From positions 1 to 16,731 of the forward strand of contig JANWYL010000036.1 of assembly GCA_025056955.1 (NCBI GenBank): 16,731 nt of DNA, read 5' to 3'. Numbering within the stretch: the first letter of the stretch is position 1; every line of letters begins with the position of its first letter. Positions 1-6,499 of the stretch are shown piece by piece. Source of the DNA: Sandaracinaceae bacterium (GTDB lineage Bacteria; Myxococcota_A; Polyangia; Polyangiales; Sandaracinaceae). A model generated the notes under the pieces. The model did not search any database, had not been told where the DNA came from, and saw only the letters and a list, made by a program, of their open reading frames with translations. Position numbers and translations under genes: made by a program.

Positions 1-228
1 TTTTGCCCACCTCGCACATTCTACAAGATCAGGATACTCGCCCACGCCCCACCCTCTCCCACTCCGCAATGAAAAAAGGGGAAGCACCATTCCCATGCTT
101 CGAGATCGGAAAACAGGCAAAGAAAGGGATTCGCTTTTCACCATCTGCTTACCTCAGAAGAAAAGTGATTGACCATGGGGGATGAAAAAGGCCCCAAAAC
201 TGTGCAATTCCGGCGCCGCGCACGCCCT
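1..228. other. Non-coding left edge, downstream of the Crp-like gene
   Basis: No convincing gene is visible here. The small open frames have no good ribosome site and resemble no family I know. The one element I can support is a hairpin followed by a T-run on the minus strand at 101-71, which would end transcription of the regulator gene that stops at 229. A GGCGCC palindrome lies near 210-217 but has no evident role. Any gene to the left starts or ends outside the window. Confidence 0.6.
71..101 (-). terminator. Probable intrinsic terminator of the Crp-like gene
   Basis: Read on the minus strand, GAAGCA (101-96) pairs with TGCTTC (86-81) across a 9-base loop. CCC and then six T residues (77-72) follow. 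A 6-bp stem with a T-run is the usual rho-independent layout. It lies about 130 bases after the stop of the regulator gene and points the right way. The stem is short and not very GC-rich, so termination may be partial. Confidence 0.55.
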
Positions 229-897
229 TCAGCCATGCCCACCCAAAGCATCTCGAAGGGAATGTTTCGAACAGAGAAGTTCAAAAAGCTCTTGGAGGCT
301 CTGCAGGTCCTCAATTTCGATTTCTTCTCCAGCAATTCGGAGGTAGCCAGCTTCGCGAAGTTGGAGCACCGTGCGCTTGACCATGTCCACATCGATTCCA
401 GCTCGGCTGGCCAATTCCATGGGAGACAAGTTCACCAGGCTTTTGCCTTCACTTGCGCTCGCTGCATGGATCAGCGTGTTGAGAACCCGCAATGGAGGAT
501 CCTGAAGCCAGGCATTTTCAAGCTGCTCCTCGATGAGGCGTATGCGAATGATCAATTGTTCCATAAATCGCAGAGCCACCTCGAAGCGAGCATAAAAGAG
601 TGAAAGCAGGGTCGCGCGATCGAGGGCGAGGAGCTGGACGTCGCTCAAAGCCATGGCGGAAGCGTTCCGCTTTGTATTTGGGAGAAGGGCCTCTTCGCCA
701 AAAAGCCCACCGCCACGAACGATAAGCAAGCCGTGTTCTGTTCCTCCCACTTTCTTGGTGAGCCGTACCCGACCAGAATGGATGAGATAACAATGCTGTG
801 CATCACTGCCTTCAGTGTAAATGATCTGACCGCTCCGATGTTGCTGACCAAAGCGTTCAAACAATCGATGACGCTCGTCTTGACCGAGGCCATGCAT
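229..897 (-). CDS. Crp/Fnr-family transcriptional regulator
   Basis: A cyclic-nucleotide-binding-type regulator of about 222 residues, close to the usual Crp length. The N-terminal part has the beta-roll sensor pattern: SGQIIYTEGS, then CYLIHSGRVRLTKK, then FGEEALLPNTKRNASA, which matches the phosphate-binding cassette region and keeps the Glu and Arg, although the residue after Arg is Asn rather than Ser or Thr. The C-terminal part is a winged helix-turn-helix (MELASRAGIDVDMVKRTVLQ) for DNA binding. No Fnr-type cysteine cluster is seen, so an iron-sulfur sensor is unlikely; the ligand cannot be told. I chose the ATG at 897, which has AGGG about ten bases upstream and fits the family's N-terminus. 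A TTG at 975 in the same frame would add 26 residues but would overlap the divergent promoter region. The gene diverges from the Tgl-like lipoprotein gene, so that gene and its own promoter are plausible targets. This is inferred from position only. Confidence 0.85.
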   Translation of the reverse strand: MHGLGQDERHRLFERFGQQHRSGQIIYTEGSDAQHCYLIHSGRVRLTKKVGGTEHGLLIVRGGGLFGEEALLPNTKRNASAMALSDVQLLALDRATLLSLFYARFEVALRFMEQLIIRIRLIEEQLENAWLQDPPLRVLNTLIHAASASEGKSLVNLSPMELASRAGIDVDMVKRTVLQLREAGYLRIAGEEIEIEDLQSLQELFELLCSKHSLRDALGGHG

Positions 898-911
898 TGA
901 AATGACCCTAC

Positions 912-926
912 AAGATGCCACATCTT
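912..926. promoter_or_regulatory. 15-bp perfect dyad before the Crp-like gene, possible operator
   Basis: AAGATG, three bases (CCA), then CATCTT form a perfect inverted repeat 15 bases upstream of the chosen regulator start. Crp/Fnr proteins bind as dimers to inverted repeats and many control their own genes, so this may be an autoregulatory operator. The half-site is not the classic TGTGA or TTGAT. On the regulator mRNA it could instead form a small hairpin next to the ribosome site. Chance occurrence cannot be excluded. Confidence 0.3.
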
Positions 927-959
927 CGTCAACCCCCTCAAAAAAATGGCAAGCGGGTA

Positions 960-988
960 TTGACGAAAGGAGCAATGGTGGATAGAAA
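960..988 (+). promoter_or_regulatory. Candidate sigma-70-type promoter for the tgl-like/recO cluster
   Basis: TTGACG (960-965) and TAGAAA (983-988) are separated by exactly 17 bases. They match 5 of 6 and 4 of 6 consensus positions. Transcription would begin near 995, leaving a leader of about 57 bases before the lipoprotein start at 1052. This is prediction by pattern only. Confidence 0.35.
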
Positions 989-1051
989 GGGGGGGCCTAT
1001 GTCCGTTCCCCTCGCCGCTAGAAAGCCTGACGACAAGGGAGGAAGTTCCAA

Positions 1052-1894
1052 ATGCTGATTCAGAGGCCTTCTTGGCACCACGTTGACTTGCTGGTGTTCC
1101 TTTTGTGCAGTCAGGGGTGCTCAAGCGGCCCTTCGGCTGAAGAAATGGCCCGTTCAAGGTCTGAGTATGAGCTTGGTCTTGGAATGTATGGCGAGGGGAA
1201 CGTGGGAGGAGCCCTCGAGCATCTCCTTGAAGCAGTAAGGCTTGACCCAGAAAACGTCGAAGCCTTGTGGGTCCTTGGAACCCTTTATGCTTTTCGAGGC
1301 GAATACGCAAGGGCAGAAGAGTACCTCAATCGAACGATTCAAGCCAACGAGCGCTTGGGGCGGGCTGGCATTCCAGCACTCACCCCTGATGCGAAAAACA
1401 CCTTGGGTGTGGTCTACATTCATACCCGTCGTTACGAAGATGCGATCCGGGTGCTTCAAGCCTCGGCATCGGATCCGATGAACCGAACACCCCATCTGGC
1501 GTGGGGCAATCTTGGTTGGGCACACTTCGAGCGGGGAGAACTCGACCAAGCTCAAGCGGCACTTGAGCAAGCAATTCGCCTTCAGCCCCGCTTTTGCGCA
1601 GGTCGATACCGCTTGGCCCAAGTCTTTTTCGAAAAAGGCCGTGTTTCAGCCGGGCGCTCTGACCGAGAGGCAGAAGAGTGGTTTGCCCGGTCCGAAGAAT
1701 CTTTGGATCGCACTTTGGAGTCAGGGCAAGAGGAGTGCAAAGCCCTCCAAGAAGCTTGGCTTCTTCGCGGAGAAGTGCGCGCACGGCGTGGTCGAAAGAA
1801 CGAGGCAATTGCTGATTTCGAGCGCTGTGTCGAACTTGATCCGCAAACCAAAACGGGTCGCCTTTGTGCTCAGTTTCTCGAAGAGGATTCCTAG
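1052..1894 (+). CDS. TPR outer-membrane lipoprotein, Tgl/PilF/PilW-like
   Basis: A 280-residue protein made largely of tetratricopeptide repeats. The N-terminus has a short hydrophobic segment ending in CSQGC, so Cys23 is the probable lipidated residue. The lipobox is weak, with Ser instead of Leu at -3. Recognisable TPR units include about residues 36-69 (GNVGGALEHLLEAVRLDPEN), 70-103, 113-140, 147-180 and 234-266 (KNEAIADFERCVELDPQT). Proteins of this type (Tgl in Myxococcus, PilF/PilW in gammaproteobacteria) help assemble the type IV pilus secretin in the outer membrane. That role is inferred from repeat layout, lipoprotein signal and neighbours; a general TPR lipoprotein is the alternative. 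GGAGG about eight bases upstream supports the ATG at 1052. The next gene starts 12 bases after the stop, so the two are probably one operon. Cys181 and Cys229 in the mature part could form a disulfide. Confidence 0.75.
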   Translation: MLIQRPSWHHVDLLVFLLCSQGCSSGPSAEEMARSRSEYELGLGMYGEGNVGGALEHLLEAVRLDPENVEALWVLGTLYAFRGEYARAEEYLNRTIQANERLGRAGIPALTPDAKNTLGVVYIHTRRYEDAIRVLQASASDPMNRTPHLAWGNLGWAHFERGELDQAQAALEQAIRLQPRFCAGRYRLAQVFFEKGRVSAGRSDREAEEWFARSEESLDRTLESGQEECKALQEAWLLRGEVRARRGRKNEAIADFERCVELDPQTKTGRLCAQFLEEDS

Positions 1895-1906
1895 AAGGGA
1901 GAGAGC

Positions 1907-2353
1907 ATGGAGTCAGTGGGACGCTATCTCCGAACAGAACGAGAGTTGCGCAAGATATCGCTCGAAGAAATTGCCCAAAGCACACGCATTCCCCTGCGCT
2001 CACTTCAGTGGATTGAAGAAGATCGCTTCGATCGACTTCCTGGAGAGGTTTTTGTTAGAGGATTCCTTCGGGCTTATGCAAAGGCCTTGGGCTTAACGAG
2101 CGATGAGGTGATTCGGCGTTATGAATCCATGGCGGCTTCCTCCAACAAGCCTCCTGAATCAACCAGCATGCAACGTCTCACTGTTGATCCATCGCCCAGC
2201 AGCCGTTTTGGTTTGGCTTTGGCAGTGGTTCTCCTCATGGTTCTTTTCACATTGGCCATCTCTGTGGTCATGCGGCCAAGGCAACGCGGAACGTCGATTG
2301 AACTGAGCGTTTGGACAAATCCCCTCTCTCTTCCCTTGGCCCCTCCAGTTTGA
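1907..2353 (+). CDS. Short RodZ-like HTH membrane protein
   Basis: A 148-residue protein. Residues 1-75 form an Xre/RodZ-type helix-turn-helix (SVGRYLRTERELRKISLEEI, then LPGEVFVRGFLRAYAKALGL), very typical of the cytoplasmic domain of RodZ. Residues 76-100 are a polar linker. Residues 101-122 are one strongly hydrophobic membrane segment, and only about 26 residues follow. Full RodZ has a large periplasmic domain after the membrane segment; here it is missing. In RodZ the HTH binds MreB and links the cytoskeleton to cell-wall synthesis. A shape or envelope role is likely, but with no periplasmic arm it may work differently. The start has a good GAAGGGAGAG ribosome site. It lies between the Tgl-like gene and recO with gaps of 12 and 6 bases, so it is surely co-transcribed. 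The frame ends cleanly at TGA with no sign of a frameshift. Confidence 0.8.
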   Translation: MESVGRYLRTERELRKISLEEIAQSTRIPLRSLQWIEEDRFDRLPGEVFVRGFLRAYAKALGLTSDEVIRRYESMAASSNKPPESTSMQRLTVDPSPSSRFGLALAVVLLMVLFTLAISVVMRPRQRGTSIELSVWTNPLSLPLAPPV

Positions 2354-2359
2354 GAGCCA

Positions 2360-3064
2360 ATGCCGAATCTTGAGGCGGAAGAAGCTTTCATTTTGCGTTC
2401 TTCCCCAACTGGAGAAAGCCACCGTCTCATCCGTTTCCTCACAAGGAAGCATGGGATTGTGAATCTTTGGGCAGGAGGGGCACTCAAAAGCCGAAAGCGC
2501 TTTGCAGGGCTTGAGCCTTTTACCCTGCTTGAAATTGAGTGGCGTCTTCGTCCAGAGCTTTCGGTACTTACTGGCGCGCGCATCAAGCGTCATTACCCCA
2601 GGATATGGGGCAGCCTTGCGTTGTTGGAAAGGGCGGGCTGGCTCCTCCGCCTTGTGGACCGCATGTGGCCAGAAGGTTCAGGCGATCCCAAAAGCTTCGA
2701 GGAACTGAAGGATGCTTTCGAAAGGCTAGAAAGAAGCGCTGAAGAAAGCAAAGGCGCTGAGGAAGGAGAAAGCGTTCTGGCTTCTGCTTTTCGCTTGCTC
2801 GAACAGAGCGGGTGGCTTCCGCGTTACGACGCATGCGTTTCATGCGGGCGTGTTCCCCGCCCCCAGCAACCCGTGCGCATCGATCCCGAAAAAGGAGGCA
2901 TCGTGTGTCGCGTGTGCGGTTCAGGCCCCCTGCCCCTTTCGCCTCTTGGAAGAAGGGCTCTTCACGCCTTCATCACACAAGGCACTCCCCCTCCCCTATC
3001 CGCTCAAGACATCGAGGAGCTTAAAGCAATTGCCGAGGCTTTCGTTCAAACCCATGCGAGGTGA
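2360..3064 (+). CDS. recO: DNA repair protein RecO
   Basis: A 234-residue protein with the RecO layout. The N-terminal OB-fold begins AFILRSSPTGESHRLIRFLT and contains KSRKRFAGLEPFTLLEIEW. The helical C-terminal domain carries a four-cysteine zinc site: Cys159 and Cys162 (CVSC) with Cys183 and Cys186 (CRVC). RecO anneals DNA coated with SSB and, with RecR, loads RecA in the RecFOR gap-repair pathway. A lysine/arginine-rich segment near residues 42-48 is typical of the DNA-binding face. The length matches the family. It follows the RodZ-like gene by only 6 bases, where GAGAG can serve as the ribosome site, so translation is probably coupled. It ends 11 bases short of the convergent orn stop, with no obvious terminator between. 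Confidence 0.93.
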   Translation: MPNLEAEEAFILRSSPTGESHRLIRFLTRKHGIVNLWAGGALKSRKRFAGLEPFTLLEIEWRLRPELSVLTGARIKRHYPRIWGSLALLERAGWLLRLVDRMWPEGSGDPKSFEELKDAFERLERSAEESKGAEEGESVLASAFRLLEQSGWLPRYDACVSCGRVPRPQQPVRIDPEKGGIVCRVCGSGPLPLSPLGRRALHAFITQGTPPPLSAQDIEELKAIAEAFVQTHAR

Positions 3065-3075
3065 AAGAGCAACGG

Positions 3076-3666
3076 TTATCTGGCCCCTTCATCGCTTCGC
3101 ACTGGCCTGCGAAAAGCATGGTCACGGTAGTAGCGGAGTTCTTCGATGGATTCCATGATGTCGTTTAAGGCCCTGTGGGTTGCACGTTTTGGAGGCCGTA
3201 AATCGTAGACCTCAGGCAACCAGCGCCGGACAAGCTCTTTGACAGTGGACACGTCGACGATCCGGTAGTGGAGATAGGCGTGAAGAGATGGCATGTGGCG
3301 CGCGAGGAAGCGACGATCATGATGCGCAGAGTTGCCAGCAAGCGGAGCGCTTTGTGCTTCGATGCCAAGCCCCTTGAGGTGAGCAATCACTCGCGCCTCC
3401 GCTTCTTGCTCTGAGATTGAGGAGGCCCGGACCTCATCAATAAGGCCCGAAGCGCCGTGATGCTTGCGGTTCCACTCGTCCATGGCGGAGAGGATCGCTT
3501 CGTCCTGGTGCAAAACGAGGCTCAAGGCTTCCCCAACAATTTGAAGATCGTCGTCAGTCACAACCACGGCAATCTCAAGGATCCTCTCGCGATCCGGATC
3601 AAGACCAGACATTTCAAGATCAATCCAAACGAGATGGCCCCCTTCCCTTTTGTCGCTCATACTCAT
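3076..3666 (-). CDS. orn: Oligoribonuclease (DEDDh 3'-5' exonuclease)
   Basis: A 196-residue enzyme that degrades 2-mer to 5-mer RNA, and especially diribonucleotides such as pGpG and pApA, to mononucleotides. The DEDDh catalytic set is complete: Asp16 and Glu18 (WIDLEMSGLDP), Asp117 (GNSAHHDRRFLARHMP), His164 and Asp169 (THRALNDIMESIEELRYYR). The central YLHYRIVDVSTVKELVRRW is close to the classic Orn sequence. It works in the cytoplasm at the end of mRNA decay and cyclic dinucleotide breakdown. ATG at 3666 is the longer start; a second ATG two codons on (3660) is equally possible, and neither has a strong ribosome site. It is the last gene of a minus-strand cluster, 24 bases after the MopE-motif protein gene, and is probably expressed at least partly from upstream. 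It converges with recO. Confidence 0.95.
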   Translation of the reverse strand: MSMSDKREGGHLVWIDLEMSGLDPDRERILEIAVVVTDDDLQIVGEALSLVLHQDEAILSAMDEWNRKHHGASGLIDEVRASSISEQEAEARVIAHLKGLGIEAQSAPLAGNSAHHDRRFLARHMPSLHAYLHYRIVDVSTVKELVRRWLPEVYDLRPPKRATHRALNDIMESIEELRYYRDHAFRRPVRSDEGAR

Positions 3667-3690
3667 CTGACCGCTTGTTGGTGTGCTGTC

Positions 3691-5061
3691 TTATAGCCCA
3701 CATCGCCAAACATATACCGCACTCCCTTCTTCGCCCTCCCCTCCAAGAACCAACACTGGTCCTGCGCCAGTCCGAATCATGGTTCGATAGAAGGGGCGAC
3801 GCATCCAAGGTGCATCGATCCGTACCATGACGGGGTCTCGCAATCGGTTTGATAGCAGGTGGATAACTGTGTGCGGATCCCCGTGAAGGAATGCAACCTG
3901 CGAATCCATCTCATCCATTGAATGGGCACTTGGCTCAGCTTCAATCGGATGCAACGAGTACAGTGGGGAAACCCCATAAGAAGCTGGCATCTCTCTGATT
4001 TGCCCAATTTCGTATGCAGAGGTTATGAAGGATGGACTGAAAAAAACAAATGGCATTCCATTCCACCTAAAAAGCGGATCTTTCGGCAAGTGGCCTAGCC
4101 TCTCGATTGAAGCGACTGGCATTCCAGACATCGAAAACACCATAAGCGATTCGGGTTGAGAAGGAACAACCAACCTTCTGCCAGGCAATTCGATCACATC
4201 AATTGGCGCAGCTCCTGCATCAACCCCAAAAAGGGAGATGGTCGTTCCCTCATAGCGCACAAAGCGCTGGGGGAAGGGATTGTCAACATCATAGACAATG
4301 ATTGGCCACCTCGAGCCATCAACAACGCGAAAGCGCAAGAGCCCAGGAACCCTTAGGATTTCCACTTCTGGTGAAAGGTACAATTCGACCCTTCTCTCGC
4401 TCCACGTCACCCTCACCTCGCGCTCGATGATGGCATCTCCGCTCTTCCAGTAAATGCGGCCCCCCTGCCGAGTCGGAAGCATCATGACCGAAGCTTGAGG
4501 GTCGGGCCAAGGCGCAAGCCTTTCCAAAGCAAAAGGTGCCTCCGGACTCAAATCAAACCAACGGAGGACCAGAGAAGGAGCACCATCCCTTCGTTCTTCG
4601 CTCACCAGCAAAAAGCCTGGAAATGCCCCCACTGACAGCGCTGCCCTCGCATTTGGCCGGATGCGAAATGCGCTCACTCGCGAAGCAGCGTCCTCATCAA
4701 CCCGACCATCGCAGTCGTTATCAACCATGTCGCAATTCTCGGGGTGTCCAGGATGAACCATGGGGTTTGTGTCGTCGCAATCGGTGCCGCAGGAGCCGCC
4801 AGGATGCCTATCCCCGTCAAAATCAGGGAGAATGGGAGAAGTGCGGCATCGACCACCAACACAGCGCGCGCTCCCACATGAGGGGGGAGGAGGGCAGTCC
4901 TCATCAACCATGCACTCAAGCCCAACCTCACCAGGGATGGTTACACCATCCCCTTTCCTTGTGTCATCACACCCTCTGAATTCGGCACGCGCACCCAATG
5001 CAAAAATGCAAAGCACCCCAATTATTAAAGGTGCATTAAACTTGGGATTGGTTTTGGACAT
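3691..5061 (-). CDS. Secreted protein with MopE-type metal-binding motif
   Basis: About 456 residues from the ATG at 5061. An earlier in-frame start (5103) would run into the preceding gene and precede a signal peptide, so I reject it. Residues 1-26 are a signal peptide with a likely cleavage after ALGARA. A cysteine-rich segment (about 31-72) follows, then at about 80-124 the Pfam-type 'putative metal-binding motif' first seen in MopE: DFDGDRHPGGSCGTDCDDTN and NCDMVDNDCDGRVDED, with many Asp residues and paired Cys. The rest (130-456) is beta-rich with repeated hydrophobic/aromatic strands and may be propeller-like; I do not recognise a family. It is probably periplasmic or surface-exposed. 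Such proteins are very common in Myxococcota, usually with unknown function. It begins 14 bases after the stop of the lipoprotein gene, so the two are likely one operon and may act together. Confidence 0.8.
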   Translation of the reverse strand: MSKTNPKFNAPLIIGVLCIFALGARAEFRGCDDTRKGDGVTIPGEVGLECMVDEDCPPPPSCGSARCVGGRCRTSPILPDFDGDRHPGGSCGTDCDDTNPMVHPGHPENCDMVDNDCDGRVDEDAASRVSAFRIRPNARAALSVGAFPGFLLVSEERRDGAPSLVLRWFDLSPEAPFALERLAPWPDPQASVMMLPTRQGGRIYWKSGDAIIEREVRVTWSERRVELYLSPEVEILRVPGLLRFRVVDGSRWPIIVYDVDNPFPQRFVRYEGTTISLFGVDAGAAPIDVIELPGRRLVVPSQPESLMVFSMSGMPVASIERLGHLPKDPLFRWNGMPFVFFSPSFITSAYEIGQIREMPASYGVSPLYSLHPIEAEPSAHSMDEMDSQVAFLHGDPHTVIHLLSNRLRDPVMVRIDAPWMRRPFYRTMIRTGAGPVLVLGGEGEEGSAVYVWRCGL

Positions 5062-5075
5062 AGCTTGAAAGATGT

Positions 5076-6032
5076 CTAAGGAGTCCCAGAACGCCCCCTG
5101 CAACCATGCCCCTCTGGATAGTCGCTTCGAAGGGGTCCAACCACTGCCACCGTGACTTTCCCCCCTTCGCCCACCACCTCCTCACACCCAAGAAGCACTG
5201 GCCCCATCCCCCCTTGCGGCTGACCATAAATCTCGATTCGGAATGGGCCGCTGCCCGAGGGATTGGGAACCACCCCGGCAAAGCGCCCCTGAAAGCCAGT
5301 CAGTCCATTCATCGATGGCATCGGCAATGCTTGATCACCGAGACCAGTCAAAATGGGAGCGTCTCGATCTCCCCGAGCCCCGCTAACGATTTCCATGCTT
5401 CCTCGGAAGAGACGGAAGCGCACATTCGCAACAGGCTGCCCAGTGCAATCCCGGAAACTTCCTGAAATCGCAATCGCACTTGGTGTAAATTCTCTGTTGA
5501 GAGCGGCTGCAATCGCCGTCACCGCCAACTGGCCGATGGCAGTGCCAGTGACTGGCGGATCACTTGTCATCATCGGCCAAGTGTAGAAGTGGCCGATTGT
5601 GGGCACTGTCATCGTCGTCCCCATCACTGTGCCCCGATCTGCGCGAAACGCAAACCAGCCCCCTCCAGGGAGCATGGCCTCGGCAATCCCCTCATTGTTG
5701 GTCATGACCATCACACAATCCCCATCACACCTTTCCCTGGGGAGTAGCCCGGGGAAGAGCTCAACCATGGCGCCCGTGACGGGAGAATTTCCTGGCAGTA
5801 CCTGCAGCTTGAATTGGGCCTGAACCCGCGCACCGGGAGATGGTGCAGTCCGCATCCCAACACAGCTCAAATCCGCAGGCATTGGGTTTTCTTTTGTCCC
5901 CTTCTGAGGAGGAAGGACTGCTCCCGCATCATCAGCGCCAGCATCAGCAGGAGAAGGTTGGCCACTGCCTCCACATCCTCCAAGCCCCAAAAAGCAAATC
6001 CAGTGAACCACCAAAAAAGCCCGACGAAACAT
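5076..6032 (-). CDS. Predicted lipoprotein of unknown function
   Basis: A 318-residue lipoprotein. The signal ends in the perfect lipobox LGGC, with Cys20 as the lipid-bearing residue, followed by a Gly/Ser/Asp/Ala-rich linker (PADAGADDAGA) as in many myxobacterial lipoproteins. The body has two beta-rich stretches: about 47-140 (VQAQFKLQVLPGNSPVTGAM and later NNEGIAEAMLPGG), which resembles carboxypeptidase-regulatory or other Ig-like domains that start with a variable 'input' strand, and about 185-300 with DCTGQPVANVRFRLFRG, a second domain of similar style. No catalytic motif was found. I chose the ATG at 6032 because GAGAGGAAG lies just upstream; a TTG at 6086 in frame has no ribosome site and would bury the signal peptide. 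It is first in a cluster with the MopE-motif protein and orn. A structural or ligand-binding role at the outer membrane is the most that can be inferred. Confidence 0.78.
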   Translation of the reverse strand: MFRRAFLVVHWICFLGLGGCGGSGQPSPADAGADDAGAVLPPQKGTKENPMPADLSCVGMRTAPSPGARVQAQFKLQVLPGNSPVTGAMVELFPGLLPRERCDGDCVMVMTNNEGIAEAMLPGGGWFAFRADRGTVMGTTMTVPTIGHFYTWPMMTSDPPVTGTAIGQLAVTAIAAALNREFTPSAIAISGSFRDCTGQPVANVRFRLFRGSMEIVSGARGDRDAPILTGLGDQALPMPSMNGLTGFQGRFAGVVPNPSGSGPFRIEIYGQPQGGMGPVLLGCEEVVGEGGKVTVAVVGPLRSDYPEGHGCRGRSGTP

Positions 6033-6107
6033 AGCTTCCTCTCTTTCTAGGAGCGAATTGCATTGATCGTCTCTCGAGTTTTGCACAAAAGCAAGTGCAG
6101 TGCTTTC

Positions 6108-6136
6108 TTGACCTCAGTTGATTTTTTTGCAATGTT
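6108..6136 (+). promoter_or_regulatory. Candidate promoter for rpsO-pnp
   Basis: TTGACC (6108-6113), 17 bases, then AATGTT (6131-6136) preceded by TGC, an extended -10 arrangement. The -35 box is good and the -10 box is weak. Transcription would start near 6143, giving a leader of roughly 30 bases before the S15 start. A 6-bp dyad (AAAGCA at 6088-6093, TGCTTT at 6101-6106) lies just upstream, between the divergent lipoprotein and rpsO genes. Confidence 0.3.
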
Positions 6137-6172
6137 TTGGCTTAGTGTTTTTCCATAGGTTTTGTGAGTACC

Positions 6173-6442
6173 ATGGCACTGCTTCCACAACGAAAAGCAG
6201 AAATCATTCAGCGTTTTCGTCAGCATGAAAAAGATACTGGTTCCCCTGAAGTGCAGGTCGCTCTCCTTACTGAGCGAATCCAGTATCTCACCGAGCACTT
6301 CAAGTCACACCCAAAGGATTTTCATTCCCGACGAGGCTTGCTTCAACTTGTAAGCCAGCGAAGGGGCCTCCTTGACTACCTTCGAAGAAAAGACATCGAA
6401 CGCTATCGGAAGTTGATCGCCGCATTGGGCCTCCGAAAGTGA
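6173..6442 (+). CDS. rpsO: 30S ribosomal protein S15
   Basis: S15 binds the central domain of 16S rRNA early in 30S assembly. From the ATG at 6173 the protein has 89 residues, the same length as E. coli S15. It keeps the hallmark stretches DTGSPEVQVALLTERI, DFHSRRGLL and VSQRRGLLDYLRRKDIERY, ending GLRK. A GTG three codons earlier (6164) is possible but makes the N-terminus too long. The ribosome site is weak (GTGAG just before the start). The downstream pnp pairing is the classic bacterial rpsO-pnp order. S15 often represses its own mRNA in bacteria; no specific leader structure could be proven here. Confidence 0.97.
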   Translation: MALLPQRKAEIIQRFRQHEKDTGSPEVQVALLTERIQYLTEHFKSHPKDFHSRRGLLQLVSQRRGLLDYLRRKDIERYRKLIAALGLRK

Positions 6443-6445
6443 GTG

Positions 6446-6484
6446 AAAGGCCCATTTTTGCTTAAAAGAGGGGGCTTGGCCTTT
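6446..6484 (+). promoter_or_regulatory. rpsO-pnp intergenic stem-loop next to the pnp ribosome site
   Basis: AAAGGCC (6446-6452) and GGCCTTT (6478-6484) form a perfect 7-bp stem around a 25-base loop. A smaller TTTT/AAAA pairing (6456-6459 with 6464-6467) can form inside. The 3' arm ends two bases before the pnp Shine-Dalgarno (AAAAGGAG, 6486-6493). There is no T-run after the stem, so it is not a terminator. In enterobacteria a hairpin in this same gap is cut by RNase III and lets PNPase control its own synthesis; a similar role here is inference. Confidence 0.45.
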
Positions 6485-6499
6485 GAAAAGGAGTCCAAA

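Noticed and set aside
3..185. 60-codon frame at the left edge
   Set aside because: No ribosome site, no recognisable sequence, and it overlaps the probable terminator of the Crp-like gene.
645..1310. 221-codon minus-strand frame across the Crp-like gene and the divergent gap
   Set aside because: It is a shadow of the regulator and the TPR gene in the wrong frame; no domain pattern.
1380..2003. 207-codon minus-strand frame opposite the TPR lipoprotein
   Set aside because: Antisense shadow with no recognised motif; the sense strand has clear TPR repeats.
6083..6106. Overlapping small stems (GCAC/GTGC and AAAGCA/TGCTTT) before rpsO as an S15 autoregulatory RNA
   Set aside because: They lie upstream of the candidate promoter, so they would probably not be in the rpsO mRNA, and S15 leader structures cannot be recognised by eye.
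6443..6499. GTG start for PNPase at the rpsO stop
   Set aside because: The strong AAGGAG lies just before the ATG at 6500, and the family begins at that Met.
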